Shown: positions 56,065 through 64,000 of the stretch, in pieces
Layout of the letters: each line of letters opens with the position of its first letter
Numbering within the stretch: the first letter of the stretch is position 1
Assembly: GCA_016285175.1 (NCBI GenBank)
Contig: JAEEQF010000002.1
Location: 1 to 64,000 of the forward strand
Direction: 5' to 3'
DNA: 64,000 nt
DNA from: Bacteroidales bacterium
GTDB taxonomy: Bacteria > Bacteroidota > Bacteroidia > Bacteroidales > UBA932
The notes under the pieces: generated by a model
Database searches by the model: none
Told to the model about the DNA's origin: nothing
Seen by the model: only the letters and a program-made list of their open reading frames with translations
Made by a program: the position numbers and the translations under genes

Positions 56065-56868
56065 ATGAAATTAAGAGCAGAAAAACTGGTTAAGAAATAC
56101 GGCGTCCGCACAGTGGTGAAGGGCGTTTCCATGGAAGTGGAGCAGGGGGAGATCGTGGGCTTCCTGGGGCCCAACGGTGCCGGAAAGACCACCAGTTTCT
56201 ACATGATTACCGGCCAGATCAAACCCAATGGCGGCCGGATCTTCCTGGAAGATGAGGAGGGTAACTCCACGGAAATCACCAAGCTTCCCATGTACCAGCG
56301 TGCCCAGCTGGGGGTGGGTTATCTGCCGCAGGAGGCTTCCGTGTTCCGGAAGATGTCCGTGGAGGACAATATCCTTTCCGTGATGGAGCTCTCCAAGAGC
56401 ACCCAGAATATGACCAAGGCGGAGCGCATGGCCAGGATGGAGAAGCTCATAGACGAATTCAACCTTTCCAAGGTGCGCAAGTCCCTGGGGATTCAGCTCT
56501 CCGGCGGTGAGCGCCGCCGCTGCGAAATCGCGCGCGCCCTGGCCGTGGATCCCAAGTTCATCCTCCTGGACGAACCTTTCGCCGGGGTGGACCCCATCGC
56601 CGTGGAAGACATCCAGTACATTATTGCCAAACTCAAGTACCGTAACATCGGCGTCATCATTACAGACCACAATGTGGGCGAGACCCTGGCCATTACGGAC
56701 CGGGCGTATCTGCTTTACGAGGGGGTAATCCTGCAGGCCGGAACGCCGCAGGAGCTGGCGGCCGATGAAGATGTGCGGACCAAGTACCTGGGCTCCGGCT
56801 TCGTGCTCAAGCGTTCCAAGAGCGTTGAGCGTGCCCGAGCGGAGGTGGAACACGAACAGTCAGTATAG
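56065..56868 (+). CDS. lptB: LPS export ABC transporter ATP-binding protein LptB
   Basis: 267 residues from the ATG at 56065. An open frame extends further 5' into dnaX and the repeat, but the conserved protein starts [13 protein letters not shown]. Walker [12 protein letters not shown]-loop, signature LSGGERRR, Walker [13 protein letters not shown] and switch histidine in ITDHNVGET are all present. It powers movement of LPS from the inner to the outer membrane with LptF/LptG, which are not in the window. Last gene of the six-gene run. Confidence 0.94.
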   Translation: MKLRAEKLVKKYGVRTVVKGVSMEVEQGEIVGFLGPNGAGKTTSFYMITGQIKPNGGRIFLEDEEGNSTEITKLPMYQRAQLGVGYLPQEASVFRKMSVEDNILSVMELSKSTQNMTKAERMARMEKLIDEFNLSKVRKSLGIQLSGGERRRCEIARALAVDPKFILLDEPFAGVDPIAVEDIQYIIAKLKYRNIGVIITDHNVGETLAITDRAYLLYEGVILQAGTPQELAADEDVRTKYLGSGFVLKRSKSVERARAEVEHEQSV

Positions 56869-56870
56869 TT

Positions 56871-56887
56871 TGGCACGCCTCTTGCAT
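56871..56887 (+). promoter_or_regulatory. Sigma-54 promoter facing rpsU
   Basis: TGGCACGCCTCTTGCAT: exact TGGCACG-N4-TTGCA, with GG and GC 10 bp apart. It begins 2 bp after the lptB stop on the plus strand. No plus-strand gene follows, so it would drive a short RNA or an antisense transcript of rpsU. Confidence 0.65.
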
Positions 56888-56891
56888 TAAG

Positions 56892-56911
56892 ACTAACCGA
56901 GGTTAGTTTTT
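56892..56911. terminator. Palindrome with T run after lptB
   Basis: ACTAACC GA GGTTAGT (56892-56907) then TTTT. The loop is very short. A second GGTTAGT (56917-56923) could pair with ACTAACC instead, giving an alternative stem. Confidence 0.45.
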
Positions 56912-56966
56912 AAGTTGGTTAGTTAATAAATGATAAAGGCGGCTCGTGAGAGTCGCCTTTATTCTA
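56897..56966 (+). ncRNA. Candidate ~70-nt RNA from the sigma-54 promoter
   Basis: From the expected start about 12 nt after the -12 element to the end of the hairpin at 56935-56960. It contains two GGTTAGT motifs and no convincing reading frame of its own. It lies tail to tail with rpsU. It is inferred from promoter plus terminator only. Confidence 0.35.
56935..56960. terminator. Bidirectional terminator between lptB and rpsU
   Basis: Arms 56935-56945 and 56950-56960 (one G-T), loop GTGA. The arms end in AAA/TTT, giving A/T tracts in both directions. It would end rpsU on the minus strand and the candidate RNA on the plus strand. Confidence 0.8.
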
Positions 56967-56986
56967 TTGTTAAGGTGTATGGAGGC

Positions 56987-57181
56987 TTACTGCTCTTCCT
57001 GGAGACGAAGCTTCTGAACGTAGATAGCCTTCTGCAGAGCCATGCGCTTCTTCACGGAAGGCTTTTCAAAGTTCTTACGGGAACGCATCTCGCGAACGGC
57101 GCCGGTCTTTTCGAACTTGCGCTTGAATTTCTTAAGGGCTCTCTCGATGTTTTCGCCTTCTTTGATGGGAACGATGATCAT
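56987..57181 (-). CDS. rpsU: 30S ribosomal protein bS21
   Basis: 64 residues from the ATG at 57179-57181 (MIIVPIKEGENIERALKKF). A basic small-subunit protein with the family's FEKTGAVREMRSR segment. In Bacteroidota bS21 helps to hide the 16S anti-Shine-Dalgarno sequence, and published work in Flavobacterium johnsoniae shows that rpsU mRNA has a strong Shine-Dalgarno site read by ribosomes lacking bS21, giving autoregulation. The gene here fits: AAGGAGGT 8 nt before the ATG, behind a full promoter. Confidence 0.96.
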   Translation of the reverse strand: MIIVPIKEGENIERALKKFKRKFEKTGAVREMRSRKNFEKPSVKKRMALQKAIYVQKLRLQEEQ

Positions 57182-57189
57182 GCTTTTAC

Positions 57190-57197
57190 ACCTCCTT
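57190..57197 (-). promoter_or_regulatory. Strong Shine-Dalgarno site of rpsU
   Basis: AAGGAGGT on the minus strand, 8 nt before the ATG. It is the known exception in a phylum that mostly lacks such sites. Confidence 0.9.
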
Positions 57198-57214
57198 TTT
57201 TCTAAATTGGGGTG

Positions 57215-57246
57215 CAAAGATAGATAATAATTCCCATCCCTCCAAA
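57215..57246 (-). promoter_or_regulatory. Promoter of rpsU
   Basis: On the minus strand TTTG (57243-57246), 20 bp, TATCTTTG (57215-57222): both halves exact. It begins just after the stop of the M6 protease gene. Confidence 0.75.
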
Positions 57247-57247
57247 T

Positions 57248-59842
57248 TTAATTCACATCAATCACCAAGTCAAAGGTTTCCGTACTTCCGTCGGCATAGT
57301 GCAGCACGGCGGTGACGGTGTGGGAACCGGCCGGGAGGGACACGCTCTTGGCGCCGGTCTTTTCTTTTCCGTCAAAGAACCACTCCTCGGAGGAGACGGA
57401 AATCCCCTCCGGCAGCTGCATCTGCAGATGGAAGGCGTCTCCGGCGGTATACTGGCCCTTTCCGGGATCGGCAATGGCAGGGATGCCCATCTGGGCAAAG
57501 GAGACGGGCTTGTCCTTTCCGGCTGCTATGGAAGTCTTCAGGACCAGGGCATAGCCTTCTTCGTCATCGGAATCCCAGTTGCTGCCATTCAGGTCGAACG
57601 CCGACAGATAGAGGTTGGAGCTTCCCGGGGCGATGACGAAGAGATAGCCCACATAGTCGCTGTAAGGGATTTGGGCATTCTGGACGGCATATCCCACGTA
57701 GAGGTCCTTTCCGGGAGGGAAGTGGTGGACCACGTTGCTCAGATCCACGGTCTTCATCTTCGTCAGCTCGTTTCTGGGAATCTCGGGCAGCCTGTAGGTG
57801 AGGACCCGCTCTTCCCCGGAGTCCACCACTATGTAATAGGCCGATGCAGGCCAGTAGGGTTCGAAGCTGACACTTACCACTTCTCCTCCCTCGGCAGGCA
57901 GCTGGTCTGCGGGAATCCGGATGGCGGCCATCAGGGACTTGGATTCGCCGTCGCCGTAGAAGTACTCTTCGGCCTCCTCGTCATAATACTGGAAATCGTC
58001 CTGGCCTGTCAGGGACAGGGTAATGCTTAGGGATGTGTAGCCGCGTTTGTTCAGCTTGACGTCCGTCCCGAAGGTATCATATCCCTCCAGGGAGGCGGTA
58101 ACGTGGCAGGAGGCTTCCTCAAAGTCTTCCAGAGTAATCTCATAGCAGCCGTCCTTATCCGTATAGGTGCTTAGCTCCGGGGCCCTTCTGGCAATCCTCA
58201 GTGGAATCTGTGCGGAAATGCCGGAGGAGGGATCCTGCACCTTGGAGACAGTTATCTGAACGCCCGCGAGGACCTTTCCTGCCGAGGTGGTAACCTTGCC
58301 CCGGAGGATGCGCGTATAGTCTACTTGGGCGGTCAGGCTCACTTTCCCGTCGGCATAGCTGATATCGCTGATGGAGACTCCGCAGAGATTTCCATCCCAG
58401 TCCTTGGGGGCGTATGTCCTTACGTTGCCGGCGCCGGGGAACACCCACCGGCTAAGCGAACCCGAGTAATTCAGGTTGTCCTGGTCGGAGGCCGGCACTA
58501 TATAGAAGCAGGGATGTTTTCCGTAGGCATTGATGGCATTGGTCGACCTCCATTTGTCCCAGAGGTCATAGGCGGTGTTGCTCCCCACCCGGTGCTCCCG
58601 GGATTTGTCGGCGTGGTATACCACCATACCCTTGGGAAGATAAGAGTCCCAGCCGCTTCCGTCCCGGCATTCGTACACGAAGTATTCCCCCTCCGTGTTT
58701 GTATAGTTCTTATAGGCGATGCTCTCCTGGATGGACGGAAAGGAAACCGTACCATTGGAGATTTCCCGCATGTCTTCTTCCGCCATCCAGCCCAGGAGGA
58801 TGCGTTCTTCGGCATTGAGATAGGGCGGCGTACGGCTGTCATTCAGATAGCACCCGCCGTCCATGAGGGAGAAGTAGCCCAGCGCTATGCATTCTCCATT
58901 ATCCTCATAGTCCGTGTCATAGAAATCCGGCAGGCCCAGGGAGTGGGAGAACTCATGGCAGGTGGGGCCGATACCGCACTGGGCCGTGCCGGAGGTGCCT
59001 TTCAGTTCCGCGGTGCAGAAATAGTCGCCCAGCCTTTTCCCGTTGAACTTGGTATTCCTCGCTTCGCTGCTGGAGGAGTATTGTACGCTCCATTGGTGCG
59101 GCCAGATGGCGTCCTTGGGGGCACCTTCGGCCTGACTGTAGCCGGCATAATAGAAAAGGGTCATGTCCACAAAACCGTCCCCGTCGGCATCGTAGATGGA
59201 AAAATCCACCTGGTCGGCCAGGATCACGCAGGCGTCGAACAGGGCCAGTTCCGGGTGCTGGTCACTGCCCTGCTGCTTATCATCTTTTCCGTAGTAGGCC
59301 ATCTCATGCGGGAGCATCACAGGCCCGTAGACGTCGAAAATGGGCTGGAAAAGCCCGTGGGAATTGTCCCAGAAGTAGTCTCGCACCGAGCCCGTGCCGC
59401 CATTTTCGCTGTAGCCCGGCTGGTTGAGCATAGCACTGAAACTTTCGGCAGGAGCTTCAAGGGAAAACTCTTTGTCCGGAAACTCCACCAGAAATACCGG
59501 AATGTGCCGGCTTCCCTGGGTCATGGTGGAGTTGGAACGACTCCGGGCAGGGCGGAGGCTGCTGCGCTGCTCATTCGCGGCCATACGGCGCTGCCGGGCG
59601 GCTTCCCGCCGGGCAGGGCTGATTTGGGACGGGCGCCAGAAACCGTTCGCATCCAGATCCACTATCTGCCCGCTTCCGTAAAGGGTGGTCCAGTTCAGGA
59701 ATTCGTCGCCGTGACGCTCCAGCATAACCACGCTGCCGTCTGGCTGGGTATAGGGGAAGGGCCCCGGTTTGGCCGGAACGGCACCTGCGGCCAGGCCGAT
59801 GGAGAGCGCGATGATTACACCAAGTAAATGTTTGATTCTCAT
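57248..59842 (-). CDS. M6-family secreted metalloprotease (immune inhibitor A-like)
   Basis: 864 residues. Signal peptide (ILSIGLAAG region), a prodomain, then the zinc protease domain with HEFSH at 296-300 and a downstream conserved GLPDFYDTDYEDNG. A YDADGDGFVD loop near 217 is likely calcium-binding. Later come a carboxypeptidase-regulatory-like beta-sandwich (about 500-590, RGKVTTSAGKVLAGVQI) and C-terminal domains of unknown type. Cleaves extracellular proteins. Start ATG at 59840-59842 has a strong Shine-Dalgarno site. It follows the BACON lipoprotein gene by 15 bp and is probably cotranscribed with it. Confidence 0.87.
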   Translation of the reverse strand: MRIKHLLGVIIALSIGLAAGAVPAKPGPFPYTQPDGSVVMLERHGDEFLNWTTLYGSGQIVDLDANGFWRPSQISPARREAARQRRMAANEQRSSLRPARSRSNSTMTQGSRHIPVFLVEFPDKEFSLEAPAESFSAMLNQPGYSENGGTGSVRDYFWDNSHGLFQPIFDVYGPVMLPHEMAYYGKDDKQQGSDQHPELALFDACVILADQVDFSIYDADGDGFVDMTLFYYAGYSQAEGAPKDAIWPHQWSVQYSSSSEARNTKFNGKRLGDYFCTAELKGTSGTAQCGIGPTCHEFSHSLGLPDFYDTDYEDNGECIALGYFSLMDGGCYLNDSRTPPYLNAEERILLGWMAEEDMREISNGTVSFPSIQESIAYKNYTNTEGEYFVYECRDGSGWDSYLPKGMVVYHADKSREHRVGSNTAYDLWDKWRSTNAINAYGKHPCFYIVPASDQDNLNYSGSLSRWVFPGAGNVRTYAPKDWDGNLCGVSISDISYADGKVSLTAQVDYTRILRGKVTTSAGKVLAGVQITVSKVQDPSSGISAQIPLRIARRAPELSTYTDKDGCYEITLEDFEEASCHVTASLEGYDTFGTDVKLNKRGYTSLSITLSLTGQDDFQYYDEEAEEYFYGDGESKSLMAAIRIPADQLPAEGGEVVSVSFEPYWPASAYYIVVDSGEERVLTYRLPEIPRNELTKMKTVDLSNVVHHFPPGKDLYVGYAVQNAQIPYSDYVGYLFVIAPGSSNLYLSAFDLNGSNWDSDDEEGYALVLKTSIAAGKDKPVSFAQMGIPAIADPGKGQYTAGDAFHLQMQLPEGISVSSEEWFFDGKEKTGAKSVSLPAGSHTVTAVLHYADGSTETFDLVIDVN

Positions 59843-59849
59843 AATACTG

Positions 59850-59856
59850 CCCTCCT
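59850..59856 (-). promoter_or_regulatory. Strong Shine-Dalgarno site of the M6 protease gene
   Basis: AGGAGGG on the minus strand, 7 nt before the ATG, in the 15-bp gap after the lipoprotein gene. Confidence 0.75.
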
Positions 59857-59857
59857 G

Positions 59858-61090
59858 TTAAAACTGAACGATAAAATAGGTCTGGTCACTCACTTTGAAC
59901 CATCCCAGTCCATCCTTGGTATAGATGAGGCTGGCCGGATAATCCTCTTCCAACAAGGTCCGCTCCCTTGACTGCAAGAGCGCGTGAAGCTTGCACGAAG
60001 CTTCCTCCCGGATGCCGGAAAGGGTGACGGCCGACAGGCTAACGGCATTGAGGAGCCGGAAGCGCAGGGTGCCGTCGGCCTCCTGCTTGCGGGTCAGCTG
60101 GTTCCAGCCGTCGGTGCCCAGCGCATAGTCCATTCCTCCAACCCCGTAAAGCCCGGGCTGGGTGATGTTCAGGATGGGGTCCTTCCCGCCCTGGGTAACG
60201 GTGACCGTAAGCGAAACGTCTGCCGAATGGCTGTTGCTGCTGGCCAAAGGGGCGAAGCGGATAGTCCCGCTGCGGGCTTCGGGGCCTTCGTTCTCCTCCA
60301 GGAGGAAGGTTTCCTCCTTTTCGTGCAGGGGTGCCTTGGTAGTGACGTATTTAATCCATTTGGCCGATGTGGTTACCTGATAATCTATGTTGTACTGCGT
60401 CCGGACCGTGATTTCCCGGCCTTCGAAGGAGTAGGCCAGGTCCGTGTCTCCGGACAGGATTACGTCTTTCTGTCCCTGCACCACGGGAATATCCAGCCGA
60501 TAGCTGCCGATGGTAACCCGGATGGAGCCTTCCCGGCTGCCCACCGCCTCGTTGGGATCCTTGGCCACTACGGCCAGCGTGGCATTCCCCGCCGAACCGG
60601 AAGGGGTTTTGAGGACAAGCCATTCACTGCCCTGGGTTATTTCCGCCGTCCAGGAGGAAGGCGGATTGAACGAGATGCCGGATTCCGCCGTTCCGCTAAG
60701 CTGTAAGGAACGGGGCTGGAAGAACTCCTTAAGGCCCCCCTGCGTAATGGTTTTATTGTATTCTCCTTTCCCGGCTTTCAGGATAAGGGTGTTCTTCCTG
60801 GATTCCTCGGCCGTATTCGCACCCATGCGGAAAACAAGGGTTCCGCCGGACTTTTTGGTGACGGTCTGGATCTCCACTTCGCCCCAGGACGGGTCTGACA
60901 GCTCTACGGTCCAGGTTTTAAGGTCGCACTCCACTTTAACGGAAACTTCCGTCTCCAGGGCGCCCAGCGTGGTCTTTTCGGGTAGCAGGCGCAGTACTTC
61001 GGGCATCTTTTCCGACTCGCTCTGGCAGGCAAGGGCCGCCAGGACGGGGAAAAGGAAGCACAGCACACGGAATCTGAATAATTTGATCAT
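59858..61090 (-). CDS. BACON-domain surface lipoprotein
   Basis: 410 residues. Lipoprotein signal (LAALAC, Cys22). Three BACON-type repeats: about 35-120, 125-210 and 215-305, each with a Trp-rich strand (WTVELS, WTAEIT, AKWIKY) and ending in the typical VTQGG/ITQGG strand. A C-terminal domain of about 90 residues is unassigned. BACON domains are thought to bind glycans or mucin. As the first gene before an M6 protease it may anchor or direct that enzyme at the surface; this is inferred from the operon. Confidence 0.85.
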   Translation of the reverse strand: MIKLFRFRVLCFLFPVLAALACQSESEKMPEVLRLLPEKTTLGALETEVSVKVECDLKTWTVELSDPSWGEVEIQTVTKKSGGTLVFRMGANTAEESRKNTLILKAGKGEYNKTITQGGLKEFFQPRSLQLSGTAESGISFNPPSSWTAEITQGSEWLVLKTPSGSAGNATLAVVAKDPNEAVGSREGSIRVTIGSYRLDIPVVQGQKDVILSGDTDLAYSFEGREITVRTQYNIDYQVTTSAKWIKYVTTKAPLHEKEETFLLEENEGPEARSGTIRFAPLASSNSHSADVSLTVTVTQGGKDPILNITQPGLYGVGGMDYALGTDGWNQLTRKQEADGTLRFRLLNAVSLSAVTLSGIREEASCKLHALLQSRERTLLEEDYPASLIYTKDGLGWFKVSDQTYFIVQF

Positions 61091-61109
61091 AGTTTACAAT
61101 AAGAATACA

Positions 61110-61117
61110 CAAATTTA
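61110..61117 (-). promoter_or_regulatory. Candidate promoter -7 box of the BACON lipoprotein / M6 protease operon
   Basis: TAAATTTG on the minus strand, exact TAnnTTTG; leader about 13-15 nt. Confidence 0.5.
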
Positions 61118-61141
61118 ATCATTATTTTCAATTATATTTAT

Positions 61142-61149
61142 TACATTTG
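61142..61149 (+). promoter_or_regulatory. Candidate promoter -7 box of the EF-hand gene
   Basis: TACATTTG, exact TAnnTTTG, about 52 bp before the ATG. No -33 box. Confidence 0.45.
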
Positions 61150-61201
61150 TGGTAACAAGAATGTTATCCTTCCCGCTGCATCAACATTAAAACCTACCGA
61201 T

Positions 61202-63442
61202 ATGAAAAAGAATAAGAATCCCGATGCCTATCCCTGGCAATTTGCTTCCGTCGGCGGCGCCGTGCGTGTCCAGATCCGTAACGGAGAAGACATCCGTCAT
61301 CTGGGAGAGCTGGACCGCAAGCTCTGGACCGTGCTCAGCTGCCCTGCCGGCGGCCTGGAGTTCGATCCGGCCTCCCTCAGGCACATAGATTCCGACGGAG
61401 ACGGCAACATCCGCGTGGACGAGGTCATCTCCACCGCCCAGTGGCTCACCCGCGTGATCAAGGACCCCGATACCCTGCTGAAAGGGGAGGACACCATTCC
61501 GTTCGACAACTTCAACACGGAAGATCCGGACGGCGCCCGCCTGCTCTCATCGGCCCGGCAGATCCTGTCCAACCTGAAGCTGGAGAAGGACAGCATCTCG
61601 CTGGCGGAGACTTCCGACAATGTGAAAATCTTTGCCGAAACCCTCTTTAACGGGGACGGCATCATCACCCCGGCATCGGCCGGCAAGGACGAGGCCCTGG
61701 CCAAGCTCATCACGGATATCGCCGCCTGCGTAGGTTCCGCAACGGACCGCAGCGGGGTGGAAGGTGTAACGGCCGACCATGTGGAAGCCTTCTATACCGC
61801 CTGCGCGGACTATTCCGCCTGGAAGGCCGCCGGCACCCCGGAAGTATTCCCGTTCGGGGACAAGACCGCGGAGGCCCTGGCCTCGGTGGAAGCCCTCAAG
61901 GAGAAGGTGGCCGATTATTTCATGCGCTGCAAGCTCATCGGCTTCGATGCCGCCACCTCCCCGGCCGTGGACGTTTCCGTGGAGAAGATAGCTGCCATCG
62001 AAGGCAACCTGGCCGATGCCGGCTCCAAGATTGCCGACCAGCCGCTGGCGAAGCCCGGCAAGGAAGGCCTGCTGCCGCTGAAGGAAGGCCTGAACCCTGC
62101 CTGGAAAGCCGCCGTGGCCGCCATGGCCGCCCTGTGCCTTCCGGCGAAGAAGGCCAGCCTGGATGAGGAGGAGTGGAATGCCCTGGTGGCCCGGTTCGCC
62201 CCCTATACCGCCTGGCTGGATGCCAAGAAGGGCGCCGAGGTGGAATCCCTGGGCCTGGAGGCCGTGGAGGCCATCCTCAAGGAAGATCGCAAAGGAGCCC
62301 TCTTGGAGCTCCTGGAGAAGGACAAGGCCGAGGAGGCCAACGCCCTCAGCATCGAAGAGGTGGACCGCCTGGTGCGCCTGTACAGGGACTTCTACCGCTT
62401 CCTGAACAACTATGTGGTGCTCAAGGATTTCTATGATCCGGACTTCAAGGCCATCTTCCAGGCCGGACGCCTGTATATAGACCAGCGCAGCACGGACCTG
62501 TGCGTGAAGGTGGCAGGTCCCGCCCCGGAGATTTCCTCCCTCAGCGGCATGTATATCCTCTATTGCGCCTGCACCAGCGAGAAACTGGGCAAGTCCTTCA
62601 ACATAGCAGCCGTGCTCACGGCCGGCGATGTGGACGGCCTCCGGGAAGGCAAGAACGCCGTGTTCTATGACAGGGACGGCAACGACTATACCGCCAAGGT
62701 CACTTCCATAGTGGAGAACCCGCTTAGCCTGCGCCAGGCTTTCTGGGCTCCGTACAAGAAGGCGGCCCGCTGGATCAGCGACAAGATAGACAGGAACGCC
62801 GCCGCCAAGAACGAGAAATCCATGGGCAGCCTCACCGCCGCGGCCGACAGCGCCACGGACGGGAAGGGGACGGCCGCCGCCGCTGCCGTGAAGCCCAGCT
62901 TCGACGTGGGCAAGGTGGCCGGCATCTCCATCGCCGTCGCGGCGGTCTCCGGTGTCCTGCTGGGCCTGGTGGCCATTCTCAAGTCCCTCACCTGGTGGCA
63001 GTGGCTCATCATCATCGCGGCCGTCATGCTCATCATCTCCCTGCCGTCCGTGTTCATCGCCTGGCGCAAACTCCGCAGGCGCGATCTGGGTCCGGTGCTC
63101 AACGCCAACGGCTGGGCCATGAACGCCGCCTCGCTGGTAAGCGTGAAATTCGGCAAGACGCTCACTTCACTGGCCGAATATCCCAAGCTCACGGAAGTGG
63201 ATCCGGAGGCCCGCAGGAAGGCTCGCCGCCGCTGCTTCTGGTGGTCCTTCTTCGGCGTGGCGGTAGTCACCTGCCTGGTGCTGTGGCTGCTTAACGTGCT
63301 GGCTCCCTTGTGTGACTGCCTGCGTAGCCCGCTGCCCAAATATCGGCCCGAAGAACCTGTGGTAGAGGAAGTGGCCGTGCCCATTGAAGAGATGCCCGCC
63401 GCCCCCATATCGGAAGCGGCCGATGCGGAACCTGCCGAATAA
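61202..63442 (+). CDS. EF-hand-containing membrane protein of unknown function
   Basis: 746 residues. No signal peptide. A canonical 12-residue EF-hand loop, DSDGDGNIRVDE, at 63-74 near the N-terminus and a second Asp/Gly-rich NGDGI near 150. A long Ala/Lys/Glu-rich helical middle region (about 160-450). Two or three membrane segments near 570-620 and 665-690 (VAAVSGVLLGLVAILK, WLIIIAAVMLIISLPSVFIAW, VAVVTCLVLWLLNVL) and a Pro/Glu-rich acidic tail. Similar proteins occur in Bacteroidota without assigned function. It overlaps the following ATPase gene (TAATG), so the two are coupled. Confidence 0.6.
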   Translation: MKKNKNPDAYPWQFASVGGAVRVQIRNGEDIRHLGELDRKLWTVLSCPAGGLEFDPASLRHIDSDGDGNIRVDEVISTAQWLTRVIKDPDTLLKGEDTIPFDNFNTEDPDGARLLSSARQILSNLKLEKDSISLAETSDNVKIFAETLFNGDGIITPASAGKDEALAKLITDIAACVGSATDRSGVEGVTADHVEAFYTACADYSAWKAAGTPEVFPFGDKTAEALASVEALKEKVADYFMRCKLIGFDAATSPAVDVSVEKIAAIEGNLADAGSKIADQPLAKPGKEGLLPLKEGLNPAWKAAVAAMAALCLPAKKASLDEEEWNALVARFAPYTAWLDAKKGAEVESLGLEAVEAILKEDRKGALLELLEKDKAEEANALSIEEVDRLVRLYRDFYRFLNNYVVLKDFYDPDFKAIFQAGRLYIDQRSTDLCVKVAGPAPEISSLSGMYILYCACTSEKLGKSFNIAAVLTAGDVDGLREGKNAVFYDRDGNDYTAKVTSIVENPLSLRQAFWAPYKKAARWISDKIDRNAAAKNEKSMGSLTAAADSATDGKGTAAAAAVKPSFDVGKVAGISIAVAAVSGVLLGLVAILKSLTWWQWLIIIAAVMLIISLPSVFIAWRKLRRRDLGPVLNANGWAMNAASLVSVKFGKTLTSLAEYPKLTEVDPEARRKARRRCFWWSFFGVAVVTCLVLWLLNVLAPLCDCLRSPLPKYRPEEPVVEEVAVPIEEMPAAPISEAADAEPAE

Positions 63443-64000
63443 TGGATACACCCTTCCCTTATTCCCAATATGTGACCGGCAAGAACTTTGTGGGTCGCAA
63501 GACCGATGTGACCCTCCTGGGAAACCTCCTTTCCCAGGGGGAGCACGTGGTGATGTACGAGCCGCCCAAGACCGGAAAGACCTCGCTGGTGCAGCAGGCC
63601 CTGCTGTCCATGCGCATGGCGGGAAAGCCCTTCACGGTGGGGCAGTTCTCGGCCCTTAACATCCGTACGCTGGAGGATTTCCTGCTCCGGATGGGCTCTA
63701 CGGTGGTGCGGATGGTGGCATCCACCCCGGCGGAATATGCCGCGGTTGCCAGACAGTATCTCTCCGGCACTCACTTTGTGTTCGATCCCACGGCTTTTGC
63801 CGACAGAGACCAGGTGATATCGGCCGGCTGGGAACTGGATGCGGAGGATGTGAAAGCCATGCTCCGTTTCCCCTTCCGCCTGGCCAAGGAGCGGGGAGAA
63901 CGGCTCATCCTCATCATCGACGAATTCCAGTGCGTCCAGTACCAGGACAATCCGGACGCCCTGCTGCGTCCGCTGGACGCTGCGATGCGCTCCGCCCGGG
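63442..64000 (+). CDS. AAA-type ATPase, cut by the window end
   Basis: The first ~186 codons from the ATG at 63442 run off the right edge. Visible are a Walker A motif PPKTGKTSL (about 42-50) and a Walker B motif LILIIDEFQ (about 153-161), with an N-terminal GKNFVGRKTDV segment typical of ATPases of the archaeal-ATPase/ORC-like group that couple to a DNA-binding or nuclease C-terminus. That C-terminal part is outside the window. Its start overlaps the stop of the EF-hand gene, which suggests a two-gene unit. Confidence 0.75.
   Translation, partial: MDTPFPYSQYVTGKNFVGRKTDVTLLGNLLSQGEHVVMYEPPKTGKTSLVQQALLSMRMAGKPFTVGQFSALNIRTLEDFLLRMGSTVVRMVASTPAEYAAVARQYLSGTHFVFDPTAFADRDQVISAGWELDAEDVKAMLRFPFRLAKERGERLILIIDEFQCVQYQDNPDALLRPLDAAMRSAR

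Noticed and set aside
56930..57205. 91-codon open frame antisense to rpsU, downstream of the sigma-54 site
   Set aside because: It runs through a terminator and mirrors rpsU; product has no recognisable features. The RNA itself is kept as a candidate.

Overview
The window is a 64 kb piece of a Bacteroidales chromosome (phylum Bacteroidota) with high GC for that order. The evidence is SusC/SusD-type glycan uptake genes, a one-protein hybrid two-component regulator, BACON-domain lipoproteins, a DUF3078 protein, promoters of the Bacteroidota type (TTTG, about 20 bp, TAnnTTTG), and a near-absence of Shine-Dalgarno sequences. The host and species cannot be read from the sequence; a gut or rumen lineage is an inference from the plant-glycan locus. 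I saw no rRNA, tRNA, CRISPR array, insertion sequence or prophage. No gene-free stretch exceeds 300 bases; the longest, 41251-41455, is the susC/regulator control region.

Layout. 1-3112 (+): end of nusA, then infB. 3107-6522 (-): lipid A genes lpxD, lpxC and lpxA, with a wbqC-like gene at the end. LpxC here lacks the FabZ domain it is fused to in many Bacteroidota. 6573-11832 (-): gpmI, and the proS / DUF3078 / tilS cluster. tilS carries a striking array of seven 13-bp palindromes in its coding sequence. 11976-16891 (+): an aromatic/Ser-Arg repeat surface protein, an OmpP1/FadL porin, and dnaK. 16906-18093 (-): a secreted alpha/beta hydrolase. 18200-24820 (+): trpS, copper ATPase copA and a tricorn-like protease.

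24952-48420 is a polysaccharide utilization locus: five secreted CE1-type esterases, two GH3 enzymes, SusC, SusD, a duplicated-domain surface lipoprotein, a divergent hybrid two-component regulator and a GH2 beta-galactosidase. The esterase load and lack of an endo-glycanase suggest trimming of acylated (for example feruloylated) hemicellulose fragments released by other enzymes.

48487-56868 (+) is a six-gene run: unknown membrane protein, acyl-CoA ligase, dCMP deaminase, CtpA-type protease, dnaX and lptB. Then come rpsU, an M6 metalloprotease and a BACON lipoprotein (57181-61090, -), and an EF-hand membrane protein followed by an AAA ATPase cut by the window end.

Points most worth following: the palindrome array in tilS; three genes with strong Shine-Dalgarno sites in a background without them, one of them rpsU (bS21), known in this phylum for ribosome-dependent autoregulation; and a near-perfect sigma-54 promoter facing rpsU that would drive a short unannotated RNA ending at a hairpin.
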